Assembly: GCF_025961835.1 (NCBI RefSeq)
Contig: NZ_JAOQOK010000001.1
Location: 868,001-932,000, forward strand
Direction: 5' to 3'
Source: Sphingobium sp. B2D3C
GTDB taxonomy: Bacteria > Pseudomonadota > Alphaproteobacteria > Sphingomonadales > Sphingomonadaceae
DNA: 64,000 bases
Shown: in pieces, positions 55,120 through 64,000 of the stretch
Numbering within the stretch: the first letter of the stretch is position 1
Layout: every line of letters begins with the position of its first letter
The notes under the pieces: model-generated
The model's database searches: none
Told to the model about the DNA's origin: nothing
Seen by the model: only the letters and a program-made list of their open reading frames with translations
Made by a program: the position numbers and the translations under genes

Positions 55120-55148
55120 CGCCCGCCCGCGATTGTTGCGGGCGGGCG
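55120..55148 (+). terminator. Hairpin after the aldehyde dehydrogenase gene
   Basis: Arms 55120-55130 and 55138-55148 make an 11-bp GC-only stem with a 7-base loop, ten bases after the stop codon. The tail TTGGC has no T-run, so it may be only partly efficient. Confidence 0.65.
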
Positions 55149-55216
55149 TTGGCATCAGTTCTAACGCAGCCAAGCCGCGCTTGGGCTCCTGCCTTCGCAG
55201 GAGCACAGGTGGTGCA

Positions 55217-55756
55217 TCAGGCCCGCGCCAAGCTCAACGACATCTCCCGCCGCCTAATCATCGCACCCACCAACGCGAGGCCTCCCATCATCATGGCCCA
55301 GCTCGCCGGCTCTGGGACGAAGGAGCCGAAGCGGATATCTGGGAAGGGTTCGGCCGGCCAACTCTCATCCTGCCACATGCGCGCGCTGGTGATCGTGAGT
55401 TCGGCGCGGTCAAACACCTCGTAGCCGGACATGAAAACGCCGGTGCCCTGCGTGGGGTGAAACAGCCCATCGAAGGGATCAACCGTCTCCGGCCCGAACG
55501 AAAAGCCGATGTCCCAGCGCGTCACATGGCCAAACAGGGCGGAATAGGTGAAATCGCCGGGCATGGTGCCACCGCCATTGCCGCCCACCGCGAGATCGCC
55601 GCTGGCGAAAAACGTCGTCTTGCCCAGATAGGTCGTGGTCTGCGCGACCTGATCGATCCGGTACACATCGGCGGTGCCGCTGATCTCGAATGGGGTGATG
55701 GCATGAGCGGGGAGAGACAGGGCGGCCAGAGCGGCCGCGAGCACAGGCTTCAACAT
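55217..55756 (-). CDS. PEP-CTERM sorting-domain protein, 179 aa
   Basis: A secreted protein anchored by the PEP-CTERM/exosortase system. It has a signal peptide (MLKPVLAAALAALSLPAHA), a beta-rich central domain with no recognised fold, and a C-terminal PEPASWAMMMGGLALVGAM helix followed by RRR, the usual sorting signal. Unusually, nine more residues follow the basic run. AGGGAGG precedes the ATG. The exosortase is not in the window. Such proteins in related bacteria are linked to extracellular matrix; the function here is not known. Confidence 0.88.
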   Translation of the reverse strand: MLKPVLAAALAALSLPAHAITPFEISGTADVYRIDQVAQTTTYLGKTTFFASGDLAVGGNGGGTMPGDFTYSALFGHVTRWDIGFSFGPETVDPFDGLFHPTQGTGVFMSGYEVFDRAELTITSARMWQDESWPAEPFPDIRFGSFVPEPASWAMMMGGLALVGAMIRRREMSLSLARA

Positions 55757-55853
55757 GGAACGCCTCCCTAAAGGATGCGCCAGACTGTCTCATTTTCGAA
55801 CATGCGCCTAGAGCGCGGCAGGCCGGGCGGCACCGGCCTGCCTTTGTTTCGAG

Positions 55854-57881
55854 TTACTTCAGCGCATCGCTCAGGCCCGGCAGCATGTCTGCGCCGGCCA
55901 GCACCTTGGCGCTCGACTCCTTGACCGTGGCGCCGATTGGCTCTGCCCGCCCGCCGAGGCAGGCCGAGAGGAAGCTTTCGGTGATCGCATTGAAGGCGAT
56001 ATTGTTCTGCGGCTTGGCGAAGCCATGGCCCTCATCCGGATAGAGCACATAGGTGACCGGAATGTTGTTGGCTTTCATCGCCTCGACGATCTGGTCGCTC
56101 TCCGCCTGCTTCACGCGCGGATCGTTTGCTCCCTGGCCGATGAGCAGCGGCTTGCTGATCTGGCCCGCCTTGTGCAGCGGCGAGGCCGCCTTGAGCAGCG
56201 CCAACCCCTCGCGCGTATTGGGATTGCCCATGCGCTGGTGAAATTGCTCGATGCCGGCGGTCCAATAGGGCGGAATGGTGTTCAGCAGCGTCTCCAGATT
56301 GGAGGGGCCGACGATATCGACGCCGCACGCGAAGGTGTCGGGCGTGAAGGCGAGGCCGGCGAGCGTCGCATAGCCGCCATAGCTGCCGCCCATGATCGCG
56401 ACCTTGTTCTTGGCCGTGATGCCCTTGCTGACCGCCCAATCGACCGCGTCGATCAGGTCGTCATGCATCTTGAGGCCCCATTGCAGGTTGCCCGCCGTGA
56501 TGAAGCTTTTGCCAAAGCCGGTCGAACCGCGGAAGTTGACCGACAGCACAGCATAGCCGCGATTGGCCAGCCATTGATGATAGCTGTTGTAGCCGAAGCT
56601 ATCCCGCGCCCACGGGCCGCCATGGACGAGGAGGACCATCGGCGCCGGCTTGTCCGGTACGCCGTCGCCATCCGCATCTCTACCCGGCGGCAGGGTGAGA
56701 TAGGAGACGAGCGTCAGCCCGTCGCGCGCGGGAATTTCGCGGGCGTGCATCGGCACCAGCGGTGCGCCTTCCAGATCGGGGCGGCTGACATAGAGCTTGG
56801 TGAGCGCGCCCTTCTTGCGATCGTAAAGCCAGGCGGCGGCCGGCGCGGTGACCGGATCGTTGTAGATCGTCCAGACGCTATCATCGCGGGTGCGGGAGGT
56901 GACCTGGAAATCGCCCTTCAGCCGCTCGCGCAGCCATGCCAGCGACTGGCCGACATCCGGGTCGATCGCCGTCCATTCGGTGGTCAGATATTCGACCGAA
57001 TAAGCCTCGATCTCGCCGGTCACGGGATCGGCCATCGCGCCGCCGACATCGGCCTTGTCATTGGCGGCCAGCACCTGGCTCTTCCCCGTGGTGACGTCCT
57101 GCGCAATCAACGCTGCGGTGTCGCGGCCCCGGCTATCCAGCCAGTAAAGCGTCTTGCCATCCGTGGTGAAGCCGGCGGGCTGGGTGGTCAGGGCATCTTC
57201 CAGCGTGGTGCGGGAGAGGGGCTTGTCTTCCACGACGTTGTTCGTGACCCGGAAGAAATCATAGCCACCCTCGGCATTGGGCCGCAGTGCCATGCGCAGC
57301 ACGAGATTATTGTCGGCGAGGAAGCCGGCATAGCCATCACCCCGGATGACCTCGGTCAGCGCCCCGGTCTTCAGGTTGAGGCTGTAGACATCATGCCAGC
57401 GCTCGTCGCGGTTGTTGATGCCGACGAGAATGCGGTCGCTGATCGTGGTGGAGGTGCCGACGATCATCACGCGCGTCTTCTCGAAGGGCGTCAGCAGCTT
57501 TTCGGCGCCGGTGGCAACGTCGACCCCGTAGAGCAGGTAATTCTCGTCGCCGCCCTTGTCCTGCACATAGAGCAGCATGGCGGAATCGGCGGTCCAGTAA
57601 TGCACGCCGATGGGCCGGTCCTTCTCGGCGGTCATTGGCCTTGCCTGATCGGGATGGTCGGCCGGGGCGACCCAGATGTTCATCACGCCATCGCGGGGCG
57701 CCAGCCAGGAGAGATATTTGCCATCCGGGCTGACGCGCAACTGCGCGCGGTCCGGGTTGCCGAACAGGCGCTGCCGCTCGATGATCGGCGCATCCTGCGC
57801 GAAGCTCGCCGTTACCGGCGCGCCACCGGCAGCCAGCATGAAACCAAGGGCAAATGTCGTCACGCAGGTCGGCCTCTTCAT
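55854..57881 (-). CDS. Exported S9-family prolyl oligopeptidase, 675 aa
   Basis: A serine peptidase that hydrolyses short peptides. A signal peptide (ends ASFAQ) precedes a beta-propeller region (to about residue 390) and the alpha/beta hydrolase catalytic domain with nucleophile in GGSYGGYATL, the His in DEGHGFAKPQN and the Asp near NDPRVKQAE. Length is typical of the acylaminoacyl/dipeptidyl peptidase group. It stands alone on the minus strand, 246 bases from the transporter gene. Confidence 0.93.
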   Translation of the reverse strand: MKRPTCVTTFALGFMLAAGGAPVTASFAQDAPIIERQRLFGNPDRAQLRVSPDGKYLSWLAPRDGVMNIWVAPADHPDQARPMTAEKDRPIGVHYWTADSAMLLYVQDKGGDENYLLYGVDVATGAEKLLTPFEKTRVMIVGTSTTISDRILVGINNRDERWHDVYSLNLKTGALTEVIRGDGYAGFLADNNLVLRMALRPNAEGGYDFFRVTNNVVEDKPLSRTTLEDALTTQPAGFTTDGKTLYWLDSRGRDTAALIAQDVTTGKSQVLAANDKADVGGAMADPVTGEIEAYSVEYLTTEWTAIDPDVGQSLAWLRERLKGDFQVTSRTRDDSVWTIYNDPVTAPAAAWLYDRKKGALTKLYVSRPDLEGAPLVPMHAREIPARDGLTLVSYLTLPPGRDADGDGVPDKPAPMVLLVHGGPWARDSFGYNSYHQWLANRGYAVLSVNFRGSTGFGKSFITAGNLQWGLKMHDDLIDAVDWAVSKGITAKNKVAIMGGSYGGYATLAGLAFTPDTFACGVDIVGPSNLETLLNTIPPYWTAGIEQFHQRMGNPNTREGLALLKAASPLHKAGQISKPLLIGQGANDPRVKQAESDQIVEAMKANNIPVTYVLYPDEGHGFAKPQNNIAFNAITESFLSACLGGRAEPIGATVKESSAKVLAGADMLPGLSDALK

Positions 57882-58127
57882 AAAGCATGTCTCTCGATGG
57901 GCCGGTCGTCAGTTGGGGAGGGAGAGCCGGCTGTTTCGGAATAGCGCGAGCATATCGAATGGTTCCGCCACGGGCTAGCCGGCTGAGGCTTTTGGATGGC
58001 GGGCCAAGGCATGCGGCAGCCGTCCGGGGGTTTTGCCGACTAGAATTTGTGCGCCATGAGCCTATGGGCTTTGCCGGGATGGGCCTAAGGGTGCCTGCCA
58101 GACATTCATCCGATTGGGGGATAGCAA

Positions 58128-59120
58128 TTGAAAAAGACCGGTCGCCTTGCCTGGCTGAAGATCGACCGTTTTACGCTGATGCTGTTGGGCACGCTGTTGC
58201 TGGCGAGCTTTTTGCCCGCGCGCGGCAGTCTGGTGCCGGCGGTGGACCTGCTCGGCAAGGTGCTGGTGATTGCGCTGTTCTTCATCCACGGCGCGCGTCT
58301 GCCCCGCGAGGCGGTGGTCGGCGCCATCGGCCAGTGGAAGCTGCAATTGCTCATCCTCGCGGCGACCTTCGCGCTGTTTCCGCTGATCGGTATCGCCCTC
58401 AAGCCGCTCTCCGGGCCGGTCATCGAGCCGATGCTGTTCACCGGCATTCTCTTTCTGTGCTGCCTGCCCTCGACGGTGCAGTCGTCCATCGCGCTCACGT
58501 CCATCGCGCGGGGTAATGTGCCGGCAGCGGTATGCGCGGCGGCGGCTTCCAATCTGGCCGGCGTGGTCTTTACGCCGCTGCTGACGGGCCTGCTGCTGGC
58601 GAGCAGCGCGGCAATCAACATGGATGCCGTCTGGGCGATCGTGGGCCTGATCCTGATCCCCTTCGCCATCGGTCAGGCGCTGCACGGCTGGATCGGCGTC
58701 TGGCTGCTGCGCCACAAGATGCTGACCTCCTTCGTGGATCGCGGCGCCATATTGGTGATGGTCTACGGGGCGTTCGGCAAGGCGGTGACCGGCGGCCTTT
58801 GGCAGGCGATCTCCGGCATAGACATCGCCATTCTGCTCGGCTTCTGCCTGCTCATCCTGGCCGTGGTCGTCATCGTGCTGCGACTGGCGGCGCGGCTGAC
58901 CGGCCTGGCGCGTCCTGACGAGGCTTCGCTGGTATTCTGCGGCTCGGTCAAGTCGCTGGCGACGGGCGTGCCGATGGCGAATGTGCTTTTCCCCGCAGCC
59001 ATGGCCGGCGCCGTCGTCCTGCCGGTAATGATGTTCCACATCGTCCAGCTGGTGACCGGCGCGTTCCTGGCGCGCGCCTATGAGCGCCGCGCGATTGCGG
59101 CGGCACCGGACGAATCCTGA
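58128..59120 (+). CDS. Bile acid:sodium symporter family protein, YfeH-like, 330 aa
   Basis: An inner-membrane protein with about ten hydrophobic helices. FFIHGARLPREAVVGAIGQW and CLPSTVQSSIALTSIARGN match the SBF-like family; the conserved VFCGSVKSLATGVPMANVLF is near the C-terminus. The usual ligand of such bacterial members is unknown; the name comes from sequence relationship only. Translation starts with TTG at 58128, with TGGGGGA at the right spacing. It ends four bases before the convergent AraC gene. Confidence 0.9.
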   Translation: MKKTGRLAWLKIDRFTLMLLGTLLLASFLPARGSLVPAVDLLGKVLVIALFFIHGARLPREAVVGAIGQWKLQLLILAATFALFPLIGIALKPLSGPVIEPMLFTGILFLCCLPSTVQSSIALTSIARGNVPAAVCAAAASNLAGVVFTPLLTGLLLASSAAINMDAVWAIVGLILIPFAIGQALHGWIGVWLLRHKMLTSFVDRGAILVMVYGAFGKAVTGGLWQAISGIDIAILLGFCLLILAVVVIVLRLAARLTGLARPDEASLVFCGSVKSLATGVPMANVLFPAAMAGAVVLPVMMFHIVQLVTGAFLARAYERRAIAAAPDES

Positions 59121-59124
59121 CTGG

Positions 59125-60093
59125 TTAGTGAGTCAAAGGGCGGGCGAGGGCGCGCCATTGCCCGGGCGTCGTCTCGAACCGGCGCTTGAAGGCGCGGGCG
59201 AAATGGGCCGGGTCTTCGAAGCCGTTGGCAAAAGCGATCTGCGAGATCGAGGCGCCCGCCCAGCGTGCATCGCGCAGATCGTCGGCAGCGCGCTGCAGGC
59301 GGCGATTCCAGATTTGCCCGGTGATCGAGACGCCGAGCGCATCGCGCATCAGCTGATCGAGCCGGCGGCGGCTGATGTGCTGCGCCTGGGCGATCTGTTC
59401 GGCGGTCAGGCCGGGGATCGATAGGTTGAGCTCGATATAGTCGAGCGCTTTCTGCACGCGCCAGTGGACGTTCTCCAGCTCTACCGCGAGGCCGGAGGTC
59501 GCGCCGAGGAGTTGGATGACGGCATTCATCGCCGCGTGCTGCTGCGCCTCTCGCAGGTCGCCCGCCACGCGCAGCAGGTGCAGCACGGTATGAGCGAGCA
59601 GGGAGGTACCGGCATCACGCCCGGGAATGAGCGTGGCGACGAGATGCTCCATGTCCGGAAAGCGGCTCATCACCAGCGCGCGGGGCATGCGCAGCAGCAG
59701 CAGCTGGCTGTAATCCAGCCCGCACAGGCGGAATGGGTAACGCTCGTCGATAAAGCAGATGTCGCCCGGCGCCATTTCGCACTGTCGTTGCCGTTGGGTA
59801 GCAAGAGAGCTGCCTTCCGCCTGCAACATCATGGTAAGAAACTGATGGGATTCCGGACTGCCGGTGGGCGCGTATGTCACCTCGGCAGGGGCGGAGGACA
59901 CAGCAAACAGCGCGCCCGGGCCAACACGGCGATGCAGGATCGCTCCGATTGTGGGATTGGCCTCGATCGCCTGTACGCACAGGCCGGGAAAAACATTCGG
60001 CGCCGCGCCAGCCCATATGTCCGCGCGCTTGGCCCGATCAAAGCCGCTCAGGTCGACAACCGAGGATAGACCCTCGAGATTGACTGCTTCCAT
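59125..60093 (-). CDS. AraC-family transcriptional regulator, 322 aa
   Basis: A two-domain regulator. An N-terminal AraC-binding-like domain (about 30-190) senses a ligand; the C-terminal pair of helix-turn-helices has ISRRRLDQLMRDALG and ISQIAFANGFEDPAHFARAF, then RRFETTPGQWR. It is divergent from the TonB-dependent receptor at 60216, with only 122 bases between, so control of that receptor is likely. The start ATG at 60093 has GGAG at a fair distance; the frame extends further upstream by 111 bases. Confidence 0.9.
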   Translation of the reverse strand: MEAVNLEGLSSVVDLSGFDRAKRADIWAGAAPNVFPGLCVQAIEANPTIGAILHRRVGPGALFAVSSAPAEVTYAPTGSPESHQFLTMMLQAEGSSLATQRQRQCEMAPGDICFIDERYPFRLCGLDYSQLLLLRMPRALVMSRFPDMEHLVATLIPGRDAGTSLLAHTVLHLLRVAGDLREAQQHAAMNAVIQLLGATSGLAVELENVHWRVQKALDYIELNLSIPGLTAEQIAQAQHISRRRLDQLMRDALGVSITGQIWNRRLQRAADDLRDARWAGASISQIAFANGFEDPAHFARAFKRRFETTPGQWRALARPLTH

Positions 60094-60185
60094 CTCCTCA
60101 ACTCCAATCCTGTATTGAGACAGGTGCCGGGCCTTGTCAAAGCAAATGGTCAGACATCCCCGCTTATTTATCGCGGCGTTGCCAA

Positions 60186-60213
60186 GGCCGGGCCGATCCG
60201 GCATGGCCCGGCC
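60186..60213 (+). other. GC hairpin immediately before the third TonB receptor start
   Basis: GGCCGGGCC (60186-60194) and GGCCCGGCC (60205-60213) are perfectly complementary 9-base arms with a 10-base loop, ending two bases before the ATG at 60216. No Shine-Dalgarno sequence is seen. It may hide or limit translation start, or act as a regulatory leader. No known riboswitch pattern is recognised. Confidence 0.4.
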
Positions 60214-60215
60214 CC

Positions 60216-62243
60216 ATGATGACCCATTTCCGTTTCGTCGTGCTGCTGAGCGGCACCAGTCTGCTGCTCTCCATGCCCCTTCACGCGCAGGAAACCGGTC
60301 CGGATGTGGTGGTGCTGGGGCAGGGGCTTGCGCTGCCGCCGGGCACGCCGGCTTATGGATCGGTCACGCTCGAAAAGACGCGGCTGGCGGAAGACGCCTC
60401 CGGCACGATCGAGCATGCGCTCGGCGATGTCGCCGGCTTCCAGCAGTTCCGCCGGTCGGATAGCCGCTCGGCCAACCCTTCGGCGCAGGGCGTCACGCTG
60501 CGCGCGCTGGGCGGCAATGCGACCAGCCGGGCGGTCGTGCTGCTGGATGGCGTGCCGCTGGCCGATCCCTTCTTCGGTTCCATTCCGTTCAATGCCCTGC
60601 CGCTTGACGGAATCGGCGCGGCGCGGATCACCCGGGGCGGTGGTGCGGGAAGCTTCGGGGCCGGCACGGTCGCCGGCAGCATCGAGCTGTTCAGCGCCGA
60701 TCGCACGCAATTGCCGCGCTATAGCGCCCGGGCGCTCTATGGCTCGCGCAACGCCCAGCAGATCGACGCCAGCGTCAGTCCCGATCTCGGCAATGGCTTC
60801 GTCTCCATCTCCGGCAGCTATGCGCGGGGCGATGGTTTCTGGACGACGCCGGCGGACCAGCGCGTCGCGGCCAGCGTACCGGCGGCCTACGAGACATGGG
60901 CGGTGAGCGCGCGCGGTGTCGCCGCCGTGGGCGAGTCGAGCGAGATTCAGGCGCGCATCGGCCTGTTTCGCGATGACCGGACCTTACGCTTCGCCGGGGC
61001 CGACAGCGCGCAGGAAGGGCAGGACGCCAGCCTCCGTTATGTCGGGCGCGGTGACTGGCAGGTCGAGGCGCTGGGCTATGTGCAACTGCGCAACTTCAGC
61101 AACATCGTGGTCAGCGCGACGAGCTTTCGCCCGACGCTGAATCAGCGCAACACTCCGTCGACAGGGCTCGGCGGCAAGCTGGAGGTGCGCCCGCCGGTGG
61201 GTGAGGATCATCTGCTACGGATCGGCGCCGATAGCCGGTTCGCGAGCGCGGACATGTATGAGGAGGCGCTTAACGCCACGACCGGCGCCGCGACCGCGCG
61301 GCGTGAAGCCAGCGGCCGGCAGGTCACGAGCGGGATTTATGTGGAGGATGACTGGTCGCTCGGGCGCCTCATCCTGACCGGTGGCGCGCGCCTCGACTAT
61401 TGGCGGATTAGCGGCGGGCGCTTCACCGAGCGGACGCCGGCCGCCGGCGCGGTCAGGACGGTGACTTATGCCGACCGCGAAGATTGGGAAGGCAGCTTCC
61501 GCGCGGGGCTGATCTGGCAGGCAACGCCGGGCGTCGCTTTGCGTGCAGCAGGCTATACCAGCTTCCGCCTGCCGACGATCAACGAGCTGTATCGCGGTTT
61601 CACTGTGTTCCCGGTGACGACGCAGGCCAATGCCGATCTCGCACCCGAGCGGCTGCGCGGTGTCGAGGCCGGGTTCGATCTGAAGCCGGCGCCCGGCCTG
61701 ACGCTCTCCGCCACCGCCTTCTACAATCATCTGGCCGACGCCGTAGCGAACGTGACGATCGGCACCAATCTGCGCCAGCGCCGCAATGTCGATGCGATTG
61801 TGGCGAAGGGCGTGGAAGTGAGCGGGACGATGACGCTGGGGGATTTCGATCTCGCGGCATCCTATGCCTATAATGACAGCCGCGTAGAGGCGAGCGGCGC
61901 GGCGGCTCAACTCGATAGCCTGCAACCGGCACAAAGCCCGCGCCATGGCGCCAGCGCCACGCTGGGCTGGCATGCGCCTGGCAATGCCCGGCTTGCGCTC
62001 ACCGTCCGCCATGTCGGCCCGCAATATGAGGACGATCTGCAGGCCGACCGGATGCCCCCCGCGACGACACTCGACGGCTATGCCCGCGTGCCACTGACCG
62101 GCCGGATGGCGCTGGTCGGCCGGGTCGAGAACTTGTTCGATGAACGCGTGGTCACCCGGCAGGTGACCTCGGCCAATGGCGCCGTGAGCACAGACCTCGG
62201 CACGCCGCAGACCTTCTGGATCGGCATCCAGATCGCGGGATAG
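60216..62243 (+). CDS. TonB-dependent outer-membrane receptor, BtuB-like, 675 aa
   Basis: A third TonB-dependent transporter, smaller than the other two and of the BtuB/siderophore type. The signal peptide ends HAQ at about residue 25; the plug has VTLRALGGNATSRAVVLLDG with DGVPLADPFFGS and GSFGAGTVAGSIELFS. The barrel contains FRLPTINELYRGF and the C-terminal VENLFDERV. The final residue is Gly rather than aromatic. It lies opposite an AraC regulator. No ribosome site is visible and a hairpin is placed just before the ATG; a second ATG follows at once. Confidence 0.9.
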   Translation: MMTHFRFVVLLSGTSLLLSMPLHAQETGPDVVVLGQGLALPPGTPAYGSVTLEKTRLAEDASGTIEHALGDVAGFQQFRRSDSRSANPSAQGVTLRALGGNATSRAVVLLDGVPLADPFFGSIPFNALPLDGIGAARITRGGGAGSFGAGTVAGSIELFSADRTQLPRYSARALYGSRNAQQIDASVSPDLGNGFVSISGSYARGDGFWTTPADQRVAASVPAAYETWAVSARGVAAVGESSEIQARIGLFRDDRTLRFAGADSAQEGQDASLRYVGRGDWQVEALGYVQLRNFSNIVVSATSFRPTLNQRNTPSTGLGGKLEVRPPVGEDHLLRIGADSRFASADMYEEALNATTGAATARREASGRQVTSGIYVEDDWSLGRLILTGGARLDYWRISGGRFTERTPAAGAVRTVTYADREDWEGSFRAGLIWQATPGVALRAAGYTSFRLPTINELYRGFTVFPVTTQANADLAPERLRGVEAGFDLKPAPGLTLSATAFYNHLADAVANVTIGTNLRQRRNVDAIVAKGVEVSGTMTLGDFDLAASYAYNDSRVEASGAAAQLDSLQPAQSPRHGASATLGWHAPGNARLALTVRHVGPQYEDDLQADRMPPATTLDGYARVPLTGRMALVGRVENLFDERVVTRQVTSANGAVSTDLGTPQTFWIGIQIAG

Positions 62244-62335
62244 CACCTCCGTCGCCCTCGCATATTTGAGCGGCCTCTTGCGCAGCGGGGCCCTTGTCCG
62301 CATTCTGCCCATTGTTGGGCATGTTGGAGGACGTG

Positions 62336-62863
62336 ATGGGGACTTACGCGGGGGTGCGCTATTCCATGGTGGCGATCTGGCTGCACTGGATCATTGCGCT
62401 GCTGATTATCGCCAATATCGCGATCGGCCTCGGGCACGATCCGCTGGGTGCGGTGATCCCCGGCGTCATGAATATTCACAAATCCATCGGGCTGACCGTC
62501 CTCGTCCTGTCCGTACTGGCGCTGCTCTGGCGCCTGATGAACAGCCCGCCGCCGCTGCCGACGACCATATCCAGACGCACCAAGCGCGCGGCGGCGTTGA
62601 TGCACCGTTTGCTCTATGCGCTGATGATCCTCATGCCGCTCACCGGCTGGATCATGTCCTCGGCAGGGCCGCGTCCGCTCAACTGGTTCAATGTCTTCGA
62701 CGTGCCCAAATTCTCGGTGGCGCGGGGCGATGCCATCGTGACCGTGGCCGGTTCGCATGAGGTGCTTGGGCTTATCTTCGGGGCGCTGGTGATCGGCCAT
62801 ATCGGCGCGGCGCTGTGGCACCAGTTCATCCGGCGGGATGGGCTGATTATCCGGATGGTGTGA
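62336..62863 (+). CDS. Cytochrome b561 family protein, 175 aa
   Basis: An inner-membrane di-haem electron carrier. Four membrane helices carry histidines H17 (LHWII), H48 (IHKSIG), H90 (MHRLLY) and H155 (GHIGAALWHQF), with H162 nearby, fitting two haems. GGAGG (62326-62330) precedes the ATG at 62336, which is chosen over an upstream one. It is 92 bases after the receptor and may be co-transcribed with it. It probably moves electrons from ubiquinol; the true partner is unknown. Confidence 0.9.
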   Translation: MGTYAGVRYSMVAIWLHWIIALLIIANIAIGLGHDPLGAVIPGVMNIHKSIGLTVLVLSVLALLWRLMNSPPPLPTTISRRTKRAAALMHRLLYALMILMPLTGWIMSSAGPRPLNWFNVFDVPKFSVARGDAIVTVAGSHEVLGLIFGALVIGHIGAALWHQFIRRDGLIIRMV

Positions 62864-62894
62864 CGCTGCGGGCCTAACCTGTGCGGGATATGAA

Positions 62895-62927
62895 AAACCC
62901 GGCCGGAGGGCTGCTCCGGCCGGGTTT
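62895..62927. terminator. Bidirectional Rho-independent terminator
   Basis: Arms 62895-62908 and 62914-62927 make a 14-bp stem with a 5-base loop. On the minus strand it is followed by a T-run (complement of AAAAA), so it ends leuA; on the plus strand GGGTTTAT ends the cytochrome transcript. Confidence 0.85.
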
Positions 62928-62953
62928 ATCGATGCTCTGAAGGATTGGGCGGG

Positions 62954-64000
62954 TCAGGCAGCCTTTGCTGCAGCATTCTGGCGGCGGTGATAGGCGTTCA
63001 CGACCGACAGCACGGCCTTCACCGATGCCGTCGCCACGTCTTCATCCGTGCCGACGCCGAAGAATGTGGTGCCATCATCGGTGCGACATTCGACATAGGC
63101 CGCCGCGCGGACGTTGCCGCCGGTGCCGATGGCGTGCTCATTATAATCGACCACGTCGAGCCCGATGCCGAGTTCATCGCGCAGGGCCGAGAGGACCGAC
63201 GAAATCAGGCCATTGCCCCGGCCCGAAATGCTGCGCTCCTTGCCATCATGGACGATCTTGCCGGTGAACACGCGGTTCCCGGCAGGGCCGCTCTCGACAT
63301 AATCGACCAGCGCATAGGGCTGTGCGCCGGCGAGGCAGTAATGCTGCTCGAACGCCTCCCAGATGTCGGCGGCATGCAGCTCACGGCTGGACTTGTCCGC
63401 CATGTCCTGCACGACCTTGGAAAAATCGCCCTGCATCCGCTTGGGCAGCTTGAGGCCCTTGTCCTGCTGCAGCACCCAGGCGACGCCGCCCTTGCCGGAC
63501 TGCGAGTTGACGCGGATCACCGCTTCATAGGAGCAGCCGATATCCGCCGGATCGATGGGCAGATAAGGCACGTCCCAGATCTCGTCATTGCGCTGTTCCT
63601 GCGCGGCGAAACCCTTCTTGATCGCGTCCTGATGGCTGCCGGAGAAGGCGGTGAAAACCAGATCGCCGGCATAAGGGTGGCGGGGATGGACGGGGAGCTG
63701 GTTGCAATAGGTCACCGTCTGCACGACCTCTTCCATGTTGGAGAAGTCGAGGCCCGGCGAGACGCCCTGCGTGTAAAGATTGAGTGCCACGGTCACCAGA
63801 TCGCAATTGCCGGTGCGCTCGCCATTGCCGAACAGGCAGCCCTCGACGCGATCGGCGCCGGCCATCAGACCCAGCTCCGCCGCCGCCACGCCGGTGCCCC
63901 GGTCATTATGCGGGTGCAGCGAGATGACCACGCTGTCGCGGTTCCGGATGTGGCGGCAGAACCATTCGATCTGGTCGGCATAGATATTGGGCGTCGCGGC
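62954..64000 (-). CDS. leuA: 2-isopropylmalate synthase LeuA, C-terminal part (5' end outside window)
   Basis: First committed enzyme of leucine synthesis, joining acetyl-CoA and 2-ketoisovalerate. The catalytic barrel is seen from [12 protein letters not shown] onward, with metal motif [12 protein letters not shown] and [16 protein letters not shown], then the linker and the C-terminal LeuA allosteric dimer domain ([15 protein letters not shown] to the end). The frame is open through the right edge, so the first about 200 residues are missing. Sequence style ([24 protein letters not shown]) fits the long form with residues near 560. A terminator follows at 62895-62927. Confidence 0.95.
   Translation of the reverse strand, partial: AATPNIYADQIEWFCRHIRNRDSVVISLHPHNDRGTGVAAAELGLMAGADRVEGCLFGNGERTGNCDLVTVALNLYTQGVSPGLDFSNMEEVVQTVTYCNQLPVHPRHPYAGDLVFTAFSGSHQDAIKKGFAAQEQRNDEIWDVPYLPIDPADIGCSYEAVIRVNSQSGKGGVAWVLQQDKGLKLPKRMQGDFSKVVQDMADKSSRELHAADIWEAFEQHYCLAGAQPYALVDYVESGPAGNRVFTGKIVHDGKERSISGRGNGLISSVLSALRDELGIGLDVVDYNEHAIGTGGNVRAAAYVECRTDDGTTFFGVGTDEDVATASVKAVLSVVNAYHRRQNAAAKAA

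Noticed and set aside
60094..60215. Cobalamin riboswitch before the BtuB-like receptor
   Set aside because: The space is only 122 bases, half of it next to the AraC gene, and lacks the conserved B12-box; only a simple hairpin is seen.

Overview
The window is GC-rich DNA from an alphaproteobacterium, most likely a member of the Sphingomonadaceae (Sphingobium, Sphingomonas or Novosphingobium type). The evidence is three TonB-dependent receptors in 64 kb, a PEP-CTERM protein with the PEPxxWAM form, a Fur/MucR/MiaB/PhoH/YbeY housekeeping block in alphaproteobacterial order, a ScfR/PccR-type regulator, and a large set of oxidoreductases. No phage, transposase, integrase or CRISPR array was found. 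Most of the window is chromosomal housekeeping DNA with accessory genes placed between the conserved blocks.

Layout, left to right. 0.1-6.4 kb: a small acidic protein, a large TonB-dependent receptor with an FNR/FixK-like palindrome upstream, then two 2-oxoglutarate/Fe(II) oxygenases flanking an alpha/beta hydrolase (possible uptake and oxidation module), ending at tRNA-Pro(GGG). 6.8-10.9 kb: yajC-secD-secF, an Mth938-domain protein and a DEDDh exonuclease. 10.9-24.8 kb, all on the minus strand except one lipoprotein: M16 protease, a NifU-like Fe-S scaffold, tsaB, rimI, mucR, fur, plsC, miaB, an mreB homologue, a SnoaL-like protein, phoH, ybeY and a CorC-type protein. This conserved block appears to be opened by added genes and by a palindromic repeat. 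An AT-rich TbpB-like surface lipoprotein sits between plsC and miaB.

25-31 kb: Old Yellow Enzyme, tRNA-Met(CAT), a ferredoxin-reductase-type flavoprotein, a MarR regulator divergent from a second TonB-dependent receptor, and a 2H phosphoesterase. 31.4-34.5 kb: acpP-fabF-mltG (fatty-acid synthesis and peptidoglycan) plus a small 4-TM protein. 34.8-41.3 kb: glutathione reductase, a PccR/ScfR-like regulator divergent from a PaaG-like enoyl-CoA hydratase/isomerase, and a PAS-GGDEF-EAL membrane protein. 41.3-49.0 kb: a complete RND efflux operon (adaptor, pump, outer-membrane factor) divergent from a two-component system closely resembling Acinetobacter AdeRS, with an 11-bp-period direct repeat between them.

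49-64 kb: YbaK-type deacylase, a DUF3391/HD-GYP protein with an altered HD motif, ketopantoate-reductase-like protein, SDR, SRPBCC protein, aldehyde dehydrogenase, PEP-CTERM protein, S9 peptidase, bile-acid/sodium-symporter-like protein, an AraC regulator divergent from a third TonB-dependent receptor, cytochrome b561, and leuA running off the right edge. I see no clear evidence of a wholly new defence or biosynthetic system. The most interesting candidates are the AT-rich TbpB-like lipoprotein, the receptor/oxygenase module with its FNR-like site, the AdeRS-type efflux control region, and the HD-GYP protein with the altered metal site.
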